From JABMQB01 sp963678235 (lineage in GTDB: Bacteria; Bacteroidota; Bacteroidia; Bacteroidales; Prolixibacteraceae), in the NCBI GenBank assembly GCA_963678235.1, contig OY782766.1, forward strand, positions 1,178,001-1,242,000: 64,000 nucleotides of DNA, read 5' to 3'. The notes beneath the pieces were generated by a model. The model was not told the origin of the DNA, made no database searches, and saw nothing but the letters and a program-made list of their open reading frames with translations. Below are positions 1 to 9,090 of this stretch, one piece after another. A program made the translations under genes and the position numbers. The stretch's first letter is position 1. Each line of letters begins with the position of its first letter.

Positions 1-198
1 ATTGATATTGGCACGGTTTTCCCAAATTTTAATAAACACTTCCTGGACAATTTCTTCCGCATCTGTTTCCTGTTTAAGGTATTTTAGTACAAACCCGAAT
101 AGCCTTCTGCTATACCTTTCGTATAAATTATAAAATGCAATCATATTGTCTTCCCTAATCAATTGGAGAAGTTCTGTATTTGATTTATTGCTTTTCAT
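1..198 (-). CDS. ECF-type RNA polymerase sigma factor, 5' part only
   Basis: The gene starts at the ATG at 198 (complement) and runs off the window after 66 codons. The visible peptide begins MKSNKSNTELLQLI and contains NLYERYSRRLFGFVLKYL and the stretch DAEEIVQEVFIKIWENR. This is sigma-70 region 2 as found in the small ECF sigma factors (RpoE/FecI type) that are abundant in Bacteroidota. These usually pair with a FecR-like anti-sigma factor and control outer-membrane transporters. The partner would lie outside the window. Link to the pectin genes is unknown; a probable terminator separates it from the neighbouring operon. Family confidence is high, role unknown. Confidence 0.85.
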   Translation of the reverse strand, partial: MKSNKSNTELLQLIREDNMIAFYNLYERYSRRLFGFVLKYLKQETDAEEIVQEVFIKIWENRANIN

Positions 199-227
199 AA
201 TTTATATAGGCGTCCAAAATACAAAAA

Positions 228-260
228 GCTTCGCATTTTTTTAAAATTAATTTGCGAAGC
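228..260 (-). terminator. Probable terminator of the RG-II operon
   Basis: Perfect 8-base arms GCTTCGCA (228-235) and TGCGAAGC (253-260) enclose a 17-base loop. Read on the minus strand, the stem is followed by TTTTTGTATTTT. It lies 124 bases beyond the stop of the last gene of the minus-strand operon and just upstream of the ECF sigma gene, so it fits a factor-independent terminator. The loop is longer than ideal. Confidence 0.55.
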
Positions 261-383
261 CTTTTGTTTGGATGAATTGCATTTAATAATGCTCTTTTTT
301 TGGTTTTACTTTTTTATTTTCCATCCGATCGATAATATCTTTAAACTCAGGTTCAATAATCTTATTTTGAAAGTTATAAATTA

Positions 384-1301
384 TTATTTAGCCTGAAAAA
401 TGGATTTTAAATAGCGGGTGTTGGCGCCAAAATTACCAACAACATCACGGGTATTTGAGGCATCACGAGAACGTTCGATAACCAGCCAGCCTGACCACCC
501 CATTTCATCAAGGGTTTTCTTAACTTTTGGCATATCCAAACGTGTATTATTCTCTAGCCAAACACCGTCGGTATCAGTGCAATGGATTTGGCAAATTCGG
601 TCTTTTCCAAGTAATTTTAATTCTTCACATAAATCCCTTCCTGCTTCAAGCGGATTCTGGAAGTTAAAGTATATTTTAATTCCAGGTGAACCAATTTCTT
701 CCAGCAGTTCTATATCACCCGCAGCGTCCAGCGAAGTTTCAATGCCTATAACCACACCTGCAGCTTCTGCTTTAGCACCTGCAATTTTTAGACGCTCGAC
801 AATAGCTTCCCGCTTTTCAGGATGTAAATTTAGATCGCCTTGTACGCCCAAAGGCAGAAATGCCACTTTTGTTCCCATTAATTGCATTGTTTTGATACAA
901 TCATCGATCATCTGAGGAACGGTTTCCCTCACGGCTAAATCCTGCGCATAAAAGCCTGACATAGCCATAGACGCTATTTCAATTCCTGTTTCTTTTGATT
1001 TATCAAGGAAGATTTTACGTTCAGCCGGATCCAATAATTTATTTTCAAAAGTTGGACGTTTCCCCAAACTTCCCATATCCAATTCCAAACCATCGGCACC
1101 AATTTCTTTTGTACGTTCAAATGCACCTAGTTTTTGGCGTTTTAATATCATCCAATCGCATACAGCAATTTTATATTGTGGACCTTTAACCTCTTCTTCA
1201 CTTTGTTTCTTTTTCGCAGTATTGGTGCAGGATGTAATAAATAGTCCTGACACAAAAAATACTACAAATAATAGTGGCTTTAGTTTATTTTTAACGTTCA
1301 T
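384..1301 (-). CDS. Sugar phosphate isomerase/epimerase-like TIM-barrel lipoprotein
   Basis: A 305-residue protein with a lipoprotein signal peptide (hydrophobic stretch then FITSC, Cys at residue 25). The rest resembles the xylose-isomerase-like TIM barrel (AP_endonuc_2) of sugar phosphate isomerases/epimerases: it carries GADGLELDMG near the start, GIETS in the middle, IHCTDTDG late, and GWSGWLVIERS near the end. Glu, His and Glu residues typical of the metal site are present. A signal peptide on this fold places it in the periplasm, which is common in Bacteroidota but rarely characterised. It is the last gene of the RG-II operon, 32 bases after the BNR gene. The substrate cannot be read from the sequence; an isomerisation of a released pectic sugar is only a guess. 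Confidence 0.72.
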   Translation of the reverse strand: MNVKNKLKPLLFVVFFVSGLFITSCTNTAKKKQSEEEVKGPQYKIAVCDWMILKRQKLGAFERTKEIGADGLELDMGSLGKRPTFENKLLDPAERKIFLDKSKETGIEIASMAMSGFYAQDLAVRETVPQMIDDCIKTMQLMGTKVAFLPLGVQGDLNLHPEKREAIVERLKIAGAKAEAAGVVIGIETSLDAAGDIELLEEIGSPGIKIYFNFQNPLEAGRDLCEELKLLGKDRICQIHCTDTDGVWLENNTRLDMPKVKKTLDEMGWSGWLVIERSRDASNTRDVVGNFGANTRYLKSIFQAK

Positions 1302-1333
1302 AGTGCTAATTGATTTTGTTTTTTATATAAATT

Positions 1334-2446
1334 TTATAACGGCCAAATGCCATTCTCAATTTTTTTAAGGGTTAGTTTTGATGGATCAACAACCACATGT
1401 TTTATGGTTTCACGACGCCAGGTATATACAAAATGTATCATTCCATCAGAAGCCTGGATAACTGCAGGATACGAATATTGGCTTATAGGAGAATCTTCCA
1501 ATATTAAGGCTGCATTCCAATTAACGCCATCTTCAGAAATTGCAACATTTAAAGGTGTTCTTAATCCTTTGAATTTTGTTCCTTCAGGTAATACGTGGTT
1601 GTACACCAATAACTGCCTTCCATCGGCAAGGGTTACGGCATCGGTGCCAGAGTTGTTGTTGGGTAAGTTTGCCATTTGCATTTGCGACCAGGTGTGCCCT
1701 CCATCTTCCGACCAGGCTTCGCCAATGGCACGATTTCTGGTTCGACACAAAATTTGAAGCCTTCCATCTGGATAAGTTAATATACTTGGCTGGATAGCCT
1801 TTAAAACATAACCATTGAAAAACTGACTTTTCCCATCGTTGATAGGTCCGGTTTTGGTCCAAGTTTTTCCGAAATCTTTGGTCATTTCCATGTGTACACG
1901 CCAGCCTTCATCTCCTTCTGTACTGGTTGGACAGATTAATATGCCATCTTCCAATAAAACAGGCTTGTTTTTTACCGGTCCTATATATCCTTCAGGTAAA
2001 GCTTCGGGTTCTGACCATGTTAATCCATTGTCGGATGAACGCATAAGCATTCCCCACCAATTCGAAGGGTGTGGACCAACTTTATAAAACAATAATAACT
2101 CACCATCAGGAATTTGAAATAACACAGGGTTCCAGGTTGGGTATCGAAGCGTATCGTTTTGAACGCCGTTCACAACTTCAACCGAGGGTGTCCATTTGCC
2201 ATCGACCAATCGGCTAACCCAAATACCAACATCCGGGTTTCGTTCCCTGGTTCCTCCGAACCAGGCTGCGACCATTCCTGCAGGGGTTTCGGCAATTGTT
2301 GATGCATGGCACGATGGGTATGGTGCTTCTTTGTAGATAAATTCATCTACTGCAATTCCATGTTTCCACCAGGGTATTTGTGCAAAAGAATTAACGCTTA
2401 AAATTGTTATCGTTAGAATAATTAGTAAAAAGGTTCTTTTTATCAT
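1334..2446 (-). CDS. Secreted BNR/sialidase-like beta-propeller enzyme
   Basis: A 370-residue protein with a cleavable signal peptide (about residues 1-22). Asp-box (BNR) motifs are visible as SSDNGLTW, TKDFGKTW, SEDGGHTW and SEDGVNW, one per propeller blade, and the N-terminal segment reads HASTIAETPAGMVAAWFGGTRE, a signature of the BNR_2 'sialidase family' group common in Bacteroidota polysaccharide loci. Sialic acid is not a pectin component, so the name 'sialidase' should not be taken literally. RG-II carries the keto-deoxy sugars Kdo and Dha, chemically similar to sialic acid, and beta-propeller hydrolases are known to act on these; that is a plausible but unproven role. It follows the CE19-like gene by 6 bases in the same operon. 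Confidence 0.72.
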   Translation of the reverse strand: MIKRTFLLIILTITILSVNSFAQIPWWKHGIAVDEFIYKEAPYPSCHASTIAETPAGMVAAWFGGTRERNPDVGIWVSRLVDGKWTPSVEVVNGVQNDTLRYPTWNPVLFQIPDGELLLFYKVGPHPSNWWGMLMRSSDNGLTWSEPEALPEGYIGPVKNKPVLLEDGILICPTSTEGDEGWRVHMEMTKDFGKTWTKTGPINDGKSQFFNGYVLKAIQPSILTYPDGRLQILCRTRNRAIGEAWSEDGGHTWSQMQMANLPNNNSGTDAVTLADGRQLLVYNHVLPEGTKFKGLRTPLNVAISEDGVNWNAALILEDSPISQYSYPAVIQASDGMIHFVYTWRRETIKHVVVDPSKLTLKKIENGIWPL

Positions 2447-2452
2447 GTTCTT

Positions 2453-4411
2453 TTATTTTCTGGATGCTTTTTTTGCCCTGGCAGCTTTCACATAATCCTT
2501 ATACATTTGCCGCCAGCTTCTTCCGTTGGAATTCAGATATTGCTCGTTTTTTGTTTTATAAATCTCAAAAATTGCAGAAATCTGCTTCATTGTCCTGTAG
2601 TCAATTGCTATTTCACGCGCTTCTTCAAGGTTTGCCAAAATAGTATTCGTTTCCTCTTCGGTCATATTCGGAACAATTTCTTTATAAGCCTTCATTGTAA
2701 AGGCAACTTTTCCGATGGTGTATTTATCCAGTATTTGTTCAACCTGTTCTTCAGTTAGGTCATTTTTAAGCCCGAGCATTAAATCCTCATGGATAGATTT
2801 TGGTTTCGAAGAGCTGGCAATCATTTCTCGATAAAGTTGGGAAAGCGGTTTGCCATCCAGTGGGTTTATCCCTTCTGGGACTGTTGTGTATGGATGATCT
2901 AAATCCCAATCGCGTATTGCCCTCATATGCTTGAACAGAACGGCTTCAATTCGGGATTCTTTCTCAAGATTATTTAACTGCAATTCTTCAACATATTGTT
3001 TTGCCCGTTTTGCAGATTCAATTTTAGCTTCAATCCGTTCATCCCTTTTTTTATCGAAATATTTATAAAGCTTATTGAATTCCCGAATGGCGTTATCCGG
3101 CATGTTCTCTCCATTTTTGCCAAAACTTAAGAGGTTAGTTTTTGGTTCAACCACAACTTTGCTTTCATCTAACAATTTTGCATCGAGATCAAAAACATCA
3201 ATAAAAAAGTCGTAAACGGCATTTCGTTTATTGATCCCAAAAGAATGGCCTTCTTCGGGCAAATGTATATTTGAAACCTTGGATTCAGCATCATAAAACT
3301 GATATATCCTTTGCAAATAAGGATATTCAAGTTCGGGCACGGATGCTGTCCAATCATGACCATCAGAAATAATCCGAATAGGTTTTGGTGCAAACATTGC
3401 CATTAGTTCGGCATTATTGGTTCCCCCACAAGCCAACTGAATTGGCATTCCGCTTTCGCATGGGCAACCTCCATCGAAATGAGATGCAAGGCTTACTGTT
3501 GGGCAAGCAGCAGTAAAACGGTCATCCAGAACAGTAAGTAAAACTGTTTGTGCCCCGCCACCTGAGCCACCATTCGCTGCAACGCGCTCAGGATCAACAT
3601 CAGAGCGGGTGAGCATATAGTCGAGAATCGTCAATCCATTCATTATCTGAATAATATGGGCTTCAGAAGTGCGATGCGCAGCACCTGTAACTTGCAATTC
3701 AGACTCTCCCCAACCGAATAGGTCGTAGGATACTGCAATTGCCCCCATTCGTGCAAGCGTACCAAAACGTAACTGTAAATCGGAATTATAGCGTCCGTCA
3801 CCCCAGTGCCCATTTGGACATAAAATTAACGGATACTTTCCTTTTTTCTTAGGTGCATAAACAGAACCACAAACGTACAAACCCGGGAGGGTTTCGAGAT
3901 AAAAATTTTGAACCGTATATCCATCAAACTTTCTAATTTTTGAGAAAACAGGTTCAGATTTCACTCTTTTTGAAAGTACATCATCAATTTGAAGCAGATC
4001 CCTGACTTCTTTGCGTAAACATTCTTTTCGTTTATCCCAATCTGCTTTGTTTTTATAAAGTGTATTCAAATATGCTATTGCTTTATCTCCATCAACGGGA
4101 GTTCGGCGCGGATACTCATAGCTTTTGATTTTATAAACATTCTCACTTTGCTTTACAGCTTTATAATTGAAAAGCGTAAGAATATTCGTAAATGTTTCTT
4201 CCAAAGAATAAGGACGTACACGAAAATCTGCATAGGTAACTATTTTGTTCGTAGTGTCAACATCGTATTTTATTGTGATGTTGAACCGTTGCCCAATTTC
4301 TTCCAAGATATTCCCAAGTGGTCTTGAGAATTGATCTTCATACGACTGTGCATTGGAAAAAAATACCGATAGTAGAAATAAGATAAGAAATACAACTTTT
4401 TTTATATCCAT
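2453..4411 (-). CDS. CE19-like pectin methylesterase (alpha/beta hydrolase) with N-terminal STN-like and C-terminal DUF3826-like domains
   Basis: I place the start at 4411, one base after the GH28 stop; the next ATG upstream (4438) would add nine residues before an otherwise normal signal peptide and overlap GH28. Numbering below uses the longer 661-residue form. Residues 32-105 look like a small STN/secretin-type domain. Residues about 115-420 form an alpha/beta hydrolase with nucleophile motif GGSGGGAQ (Ser292) and His398 in EEGHSFG. Residues about 465-655 align convincingly with the separate DUF3826 protein at 14946-15611 (shared LTEEQ...EE..., LEEAREIAID type segments). The position next to GH28 and GH143-142 matches BT1017 of B. 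thetaiotaomicron, the founding CE19 pectin methylesterase needed for RG-II use (recalled, not searched). Expected role: periplasmic removal of methyl esters from the RG-II backbone. Confidence 0.75.
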   Translation of the reverse strand: MDIKKVVFLILFLLSVFFSNAQSYEDQFSRPLGNILEEIGQRFNITIKYDVDTTNKIVTYADFRVRPYSLEETFTNILTLFNYKAVKQSENVYKIKSYEYPRRTPVDGDKAIAYLNTLYKNKADWDKRKECLRKEVRDLLQIDDVLSKRVKSEPVFSKIRKFDGYTVQNFYLETLPGLYVCGSVYAPKKKGKYPLILCPNGHWGDGRYNSDLQLRFGTLARMGAIAVSYDLFGWGESELQVTGAAHRTSEAHIIQIMNGLTILDYMLTRSDVDPERVAANGGSGGGAQTVLLTVLDDRFTAACPTVSLASHFDGGCPCESGMPIQLACGGTNNAELMAMFAPKPIRIISDGHDWTASVPELEYPYLQRIYQFYDAESKVSNIHLPEEGHSFGINKRNAVYDFFIDVFDLDAKLLDESKVVVEPKTNLLSFGKNGENMPDNAIREFNKLYKYFDKKRDERIEAKIESAKRAKQYVEELQLNNLEKESRIEAVLFKHMRAIRDWDLDHPYTTVPEGINPLDGKPLSQLYREMIASSSKPKSIHEDLMLGLKNDLTEEQVEQILDKYTIGKVAFTMKAYKEIVPNMTEEETNTILANLEEAREIAIDYRTMKQISAIFEIYKTKNEQYLNSNGRSWRQMYKDYVKAARAKKASRK

Positions 4412-4412
4412 T

Positions 4413-5750
4413 TTATTCAATGTTAAATTCTTCTCCATTCACAAAAACTTCCCTAATTTTTAGCCTTTCAACATTCTCAAATCGGCATTCTTCCTTTGCG
4501 TTATCGATACTAATATATGATAATGAAATTCCGCTAATTGGAGATTCTTCCAAGCCAATCATTTTTATTGGTGTTTGTACATCGGCACAAGTCATATTGC
4601 TAATGTTGATGTTTCGGAAAACGGGAGTTCGTTCACTTAAAGGCTCAACTGGCATTCTAGAATAAAGCATATTAAGCATGATTGCTTCTTTCTTGATGTT
4701 GCGCATAATGATGTTATTCACCTGAATGTCTTCAACAACACCTCCCCTTCCACGGGTTGATTTTATACGAATTCCGCGATCAGTACCGTCAAATACACAA
4801 TTGCTAATTGCAACTTTTTTTACGCCACCACTCATTTCACTGCCTATAACCACACCTCCATGACCAGCTAACATTGTACAATTTGTAATGGTAATATTTT
4901 GGTTGGGTGCAGCATATCTACGCCCTTGTAAATCGCGACCACTTTTAAGGGTAATACAATCATCGCCAACAGAAATATGGCAATTTGAGATATGCACATA
5001 TTTGCATGATTCAGGATTTATTCCATCGGTATTTGGCGAAGGAGGATTATTAATCGTTACTTTATCGATGGTCACATTTTCGCAAAACTCAGGATTAACA
5101 GTCCAAAATGGCGAATTCACGATCGTTATTCCAATTACTTTGAAATTTGAGCACCTGATTGGCTGAATAAAAGGTGGACGAAAAAACCTCCGTTGCAAGG
5201 TTCTAACATAATCAGCGTTTGTTTCTGCATATAAGGCATCTACATCGTTGGCTTCGTCCCACATTGGTTGGTATTTATTCAACTCGCGCGGTCCGTTATC
5301 TTTCAGGTCAACAATTACCCGATAGAATTCGTCCCACCATTTTTTCCCCTGGCCATCTATTTTCCCTTCGCCTTTAATGGTGATATTCTCTGCATCTACA
5401 GCATAAATTAAAGGCGAAAAGCTTTTCATAACAACACCCTCATAGCGCATTTCAACAAATGGCAAATAATCGTCGAAATTATCGGAAAACGTTAGTACCG
5501 CACCTGCTTCCAACTCAATGGTTATATTACTTTTTAGGTGAATTGCTCCAGTCAGATAATTACCGGTCGGAAAAAACAGGGTTCCTCCACCGTTCGCATT
5601 TAATCGGGTAACTGTTTGGTTTATTAACTCTGTATTTAAATCTTTTCCTGAGGGGTTAGCACCTAATTGCAACATGTCAACACGCTCGGCTTTTACAATA
5701 AAAGAAGTCAAAAACAAGCCTATTGACAAGAGTATGTTTTTTGTGTTCAT
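4413..5750 (-). CDS. GH28 polygalacturonase-family glycoside hydrolase
   Basis: A 445-residue secreted right-handed beta-helix enzyme with signal peptide (about 1-21). All GH28 signatures are present: NTDG at 240-243, GDDC at 262-265, GHGG at 296-299 and RIK at 328-330, giving the catalytic Asp triad and the substrate-binding Arg/Lys. GH28 enzymes hydrolyse alpha-1,4-galacturonosyl bonds; exo-acting members release single galacturonic acid units. A conserved insert at about 140-195 before the catalytic core, and the lipid-free signal, suggest a periplasmic enzyme. It sits between the GH143-142-like and CE19-like genes, the arrangement of BT1018 in the RG-II locus of B. thetaiotaomicron, where it works on backbone galacturonic acid. 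GH28 assignment is firm; exo versus endo is not decided. Confidence 0.93.
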   Translation of the reverse strand: MNTKNILLSIGLFLTSFIVKAERVDMLQLGANPSGKDLNTELINQTVTRLNANGGGTLFFPTGNYLTGAIHLKSNITIELEAGAVLTFSDNFDDYLPFVEMRYEGVVMKSFSPLIYAVDAENITIKGEGKIDGQGKKWWDEFYRVIVDLKDNGPRELNKYQPMWDEANDVDALYAETNADYVRTLQRRFFRPPFIQPIRCSNFKVIGITIVNSPFWTVNPEFCENVTIDKVTINNPPSPNTDGINPESCKYVHISNCHISVGDDCITLKSGRDLQGRRYAAPNQNITITNCTMLAGHGGVVIGSEMSGGVKKVAISNCVFDGTDRGIRIKSTRGRGGVVEDIQVNNIIMRNIKKEAIMLNMLYSRMPVEPLSERTPVFRNINISNMTCADVQTPIKMIGLEESPISGISLSYISIDNAKEECRFENVERLKIREVFVNGEEFNIE

Positions 5751-5775
5751 AAAATGTATGCTCGATTATTTAATC

Positions 5776-8700
5776 TTAAATTTTACAGACCAGTTTTGAC
5801 AGCTTCGCACTGCGTCCAACTTCAACTCCATCAACCAAAACAATCAGTCCGGCACCATATCCGTATTTTGATCCATCTTTATCCCAAATTATTGTAACTA
5901 TTTTACCGTGATAAAGAACATTGTCAAGGCAAAACCAATCCCACTTTTCGTCTGGCACCAATGGATTAACTTCCACAACATTATCGGCTCTTGGGCGTAA
6001 ACCTACCAAACCAGTAATTACCAGGTCGTTGAAAGTTGAGTGGTTGTAATACCTGCTCCGTTCCTGATCGCCTTTCAGCCAATAACCAGTGCTTTCATCC
6101 AGGTATTCACCAATGTATGGCCGTCCTCTGTAATATTGTGATTCAACATACGTTTCGAGCAAATCAAAATAAACCGAATCATTGACGATATCCTGCTCAT
6201 AATTATTTATCAGGTTTGCCATGCCAGTAAGTGTTTGTGATGTGGAGAATGGCCACACTGCACCGTCCCACTCACATTTACAGCATCCATGTGTGCGAAA
6301 TTCTGGATGACGGCGCTCTGCTGTAGTAATTCCAAACGGGGCATTAAAACCCTCTGTGTCCATAATTTGCTTCCACGCTGTTTCATACCCTGAAGAAGGC
6401 AAATTAAAATACCATGGAATATAACCGATTTGTTCGCGAACATTTGCAAATCCACCTTTTTCTTTTACCGTTTCAAAAAAATTACTTTCTGAATTCCAAA
6501 GAATCTCAGGAACAAGTTTTTTTAAGGTATCCGCTTTTAAGCTGTATTTTACAACCCATTCCTTATTGCCAGTTAATTCAGCCATTTTCGACAATGCTAC
6601 TGCATTCCCATACATATAACTATTGATGGTTGGTCGTTCGTTTTTCACACGTCTCCCGCCTGAAATTTGCTCTTCCATGCCATCTTTTACATCTTCTTGC
6701 CAAAACATCCCAGTTGGTTTACGTCGAATATCTTCCCAAACCCGGTAATCGGCTTCAAGGTCGGGCAACATATCTACCACAAAATCTTTGTCTTTAGTTA
6801 GCAAGTAGTAATTATAAACTGCGTCGGAAGTCCAACTGCTAAATTTATTCAGTTTACTTAAAGGTTTCCCCTCATTTCCACGATACCAAACTTTTAGATA
6901 ATCTTTTAGATAGTTTGAATTGTGTAGCCATCTTGATTCGTAAACATGATGCCCAATGGCACAAGCAATCAGGTTGTATTTATCGGAATATGATCGTTGT
7001 ACCAAAAATTCGGTAAATGCATATCCCGAGGGTGTTTCTTTAATATGCTTGCGAAGGGTCCACCAACGATAATAAAATATTTCTTCGAAGTTGCTTTGTG
7101 GGCATTCAAACAAAGGAATGTTACTTTCCATCCAATCCCAGGATTCGGCATTGGAAATTGCCTGCACAATGTTTTCATCTTCCATATTATTGAAATAATC
7201 TACATAGTGCTTATAATCATTTACATTTAAAACCGCTGCACTTTGATTGGTTTTGAATGTTTTTAAGCTCTTGATATAAAAGACTGCTTCAGGAACGGGT
7301 TTTCCGGTTTGAGGCACATCAAAATCCTGATCGGTAGGTGTGTCTGCATTGGGGAATCGACGCACTTCACCAGTGCGGAACATGATGCGTTGAAACTTGT
7401 GAACCGGAGCAAATAATATATTCCTGGTTGCCCTTTTATCATTGATAAATACCTCATACATCCGGTTTTTGGCATTTACATCAATCTTAATTTTGTAGGT
7501 CTCACCAGCCTCATATTTTTGAATGTTTTTAATCCGGTAACCCACTTTGCATTTTAAATACCCATCTTTATCAAAGATTAAACGAATTGCCGGTGTTCCT
7601 TTTTTATCCTGCAATTCGACGTGCAATAATCCGGTATTGTTCTGACCTGCTTTAATCTCAAACTCAACAGAAGCTGTTTCTGTTTCCGGAAAGATTCGCT
7701 CTGCTTTTGCATAATCAAATTCATCCTTGTCTTTTAAACTAAGCCATGATAAACCATCGTTTTTTTCAATTTTAACAGGTGCCCACACCGGACTAAAAAT
7801 ATTCCAGCGATCAAGCTCTTCTCCTGCTTTCATTTCAGAAAACACCTCGTTTACCTGGTTGACTTCCTTATCCAAAATTGGAACTTTAATCCTGGAAATC
7901 CACATGTCCTCTTTATTCATGCTATAGGCAACCCATAGGTTTTTATCGGCAGGAATACCGTTACCTTCCTGTATCCCGTGAACATATTGAGGACCGTAAG
8001 ACTTGTAATTACCACCATAACGCATCGTAGTGATTTCACCATTCACCAACAATAATTTGTCGTAATTAAGTCCATCGTTACTTACAGAAAGGGCAAGTGG
8101 CCATCTCATTTCTGATGGATTATAAACAGTAACATATTTCCCATCGGAGGTTTTTTGTCCCCATATTTTTGCATTCGAATTTACGAAACCCGGAGCCCTA
8201 GAAGGTTGTGACCATGTTTTACCTTCATCATTGCTAATTGCAGTTAAGGCATGTTTCCATAAACCAACAACATTTCCGTTGGGTAAATGGTAAAAACTTA
8301 ATGCTTTATATTGCTCTTTAACAGGAATAAGTGGATCGTCACGGTCGGCTTCTTCAACCCATTGTTGCATCATTAGTGGATTGGACAGTAACTCGTTACA
8401 GGCTGCAATAAATCCTTTGTCTTTGCTTTTATCGTAAAAAGGGAAGTAAGTATTCTTTTTGTTCCAACCATGGTTGTAACGTATAAAATAGATAGGTCCG
8501 AAGGTACCATCCTTATAAATTTCACGAACTACACGACCAATCCCGTTTCCATCATTAGGGCTATCTTTTTTATTCAGTGAAATGCCATAATAAGCAAGAG
8601 AAAGCAAACGATTGTCGCCCGAAACATAAAATCCCATACGCTGGTGCATTACTGCAACTAACTCTTTTGCAACTTCATCCACACCTTCTTTAGTGGTTCC

Positions 8701-9084
8701 GTCTGGAATCTTATATTCAGGGAAAAGTGTAACAATTTCCGACCAATTGTACCCATCTTCCGATGTGGTCAACATGGTGCGTCCGGGAGGAATATGTTCC
8801 CCAACCGGATCATTTAAATAATGGTAATAAAATTTATTGTTCCAATACGCCAGGTTGGGTGCATGATTATACGTCCATCCCAATCCTTCTGCCGTTTCCG
8901 GAAATTCACGATTTGCGCGCATAATTTGTATATTGTGCACTCCCAGTGCCGGGCTTAACTGACCATGATGATAATCAATATTTACCAGTGTTTTTCCCAC
9001 ATAGCGGACTGTATCTTCCGCTTGTGCGCCATACAAAACAAACAACAAAATTACCCCCAGTACACTTTTCGCAATTCTCTTCAT
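5776..9084 (-). CDS. Bimodular GH143-GH142-like enzyme (Dha hydrolase plus beta-L-arabinofuranosidase)
   Basis: A 1102-residue secreted protein (signal peptide ends near AQA, residue 22). Residues about 25-420 form a BNR-like beta-propeller (TSEDGYNW, SNDEGKTW, SNDGLNY blades). Residues about 430-610 look like a concanavalin-type beta-sandwich, and about 640-1010 an all-helical (alpha/alpha)6 barrel (FEEIFYYRWWTLRKHI, EWDGAVWPFSTSQT), with a beta-sandwich tail. This order is that of BT1020, whose N-terminal GH143 module removes Dha from RG-II and whose C-terminal GH142 module removes beta-L-arabinofuranose. It lies 25 bases upstream of GH28, as expected from that locus. The family call is from memory of architecture and context, not from an alignment. 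If right, this enzyme feeds free Dha to the cell, which matters for the catabolic operon at 37048-42979. Confidence 0.68.
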   Translation of the reverse strand: MKRIAKSVLGVILLFVLYGAQAEDTVRYVGKTLVNIDYHHGQLSPALGVHNIQIMRANREFPETAEGLGWTYNHAPNLAYWNNKFYYHYLNDPVGEHIPPGRTMLTTSEDGYNWSEIVTLFPEYKIPDGTTKEGVDEVAKELVAVMHQRMGFYVSGDNRLLSLAYYGISLNKKDSPNDGNGIGRVVREIYKDGTFGPIYFIRYNHGWNKKNTYFPFYDKSKDKGFIAACNELLSNPLMMQQWVEEADRDDPLIPVKEQYKALSFYHLPNGNVVGLWKHALTAISNDEGKTWSQPSRAPGFVNSNAKIWGQKTSDGKYVTVYNPSEMRWPLALSVSNDGLNYDKLLLVNGEITTMRYGGNYKSYGPQYVHGIQEGNGIPADKNLWVAYSMNKEDMWISRIKVPILDKEVNQVNEVFSEMKAGEELDRWNIFSPVWAPVKIEKNDGLSWLSLKDKDEFDYAKAERIFPETETASVEFEIKAGQNNTGLLHVELQDKKGTPAIRLIFDKDGYLKCKVGYRIKNIQKYEAGETYKIKIDVNAKNRMYEVFINDKRATRNILFAPVHKFQRIMFRTGEVRRFPNADTPTDQDFDVPQTGKPVPEAVFYIKSLKTFKTNQSAAVLNVNDYKHYVDYFNNMEDENIVQAISNAESWDWMESNIPLFECPQSNFEEIFYYRWWTLRKHIKETPSGYAFTEFLVQRSYSDKYNLIACAIGHHVYESRWLHNSNYLKDYLKVWYRGNEGKPLSKLNKFSSWTSDAVYNYYLLTKDKDFVVDMLPDLEADYRVWEDIRRKPTGMFWQEDVKDGMEEQISGGRRVKNERPTINSYMYGNAVALSKMAELTGNKEWVVKYSLKADTLKKLVPEILWNSESNFFETVKEKGGFANVREQIGYIPWYFNLPSSGYETAWKQIMDTEGFNAPFGITTAERRHPEFRTHGCCKCEWDGAVWPFSTSQTLTGMANLINNYEQDIVNDSVYFDLLETYVESQYYRGRPYIGEYLDESTGYWLKGDQERSRYYNHSTFNDLVITGLVGLRPRADNVVEVNPLVPDEKWDWFCLDNVLYHGKIVTIIWDKDGSKYGYGAGLIVLVDGVEVGRSAKLSKLVCKI

Positions 9085-9090
9085 TATTAT

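Noticed and set aside
418..915. Long plus-strand frame opposite the TIM-barrel lipoprotein
   Set aside because: Antisense shadow; the minus-strand gene has a clear signal peptide and fold motifs.
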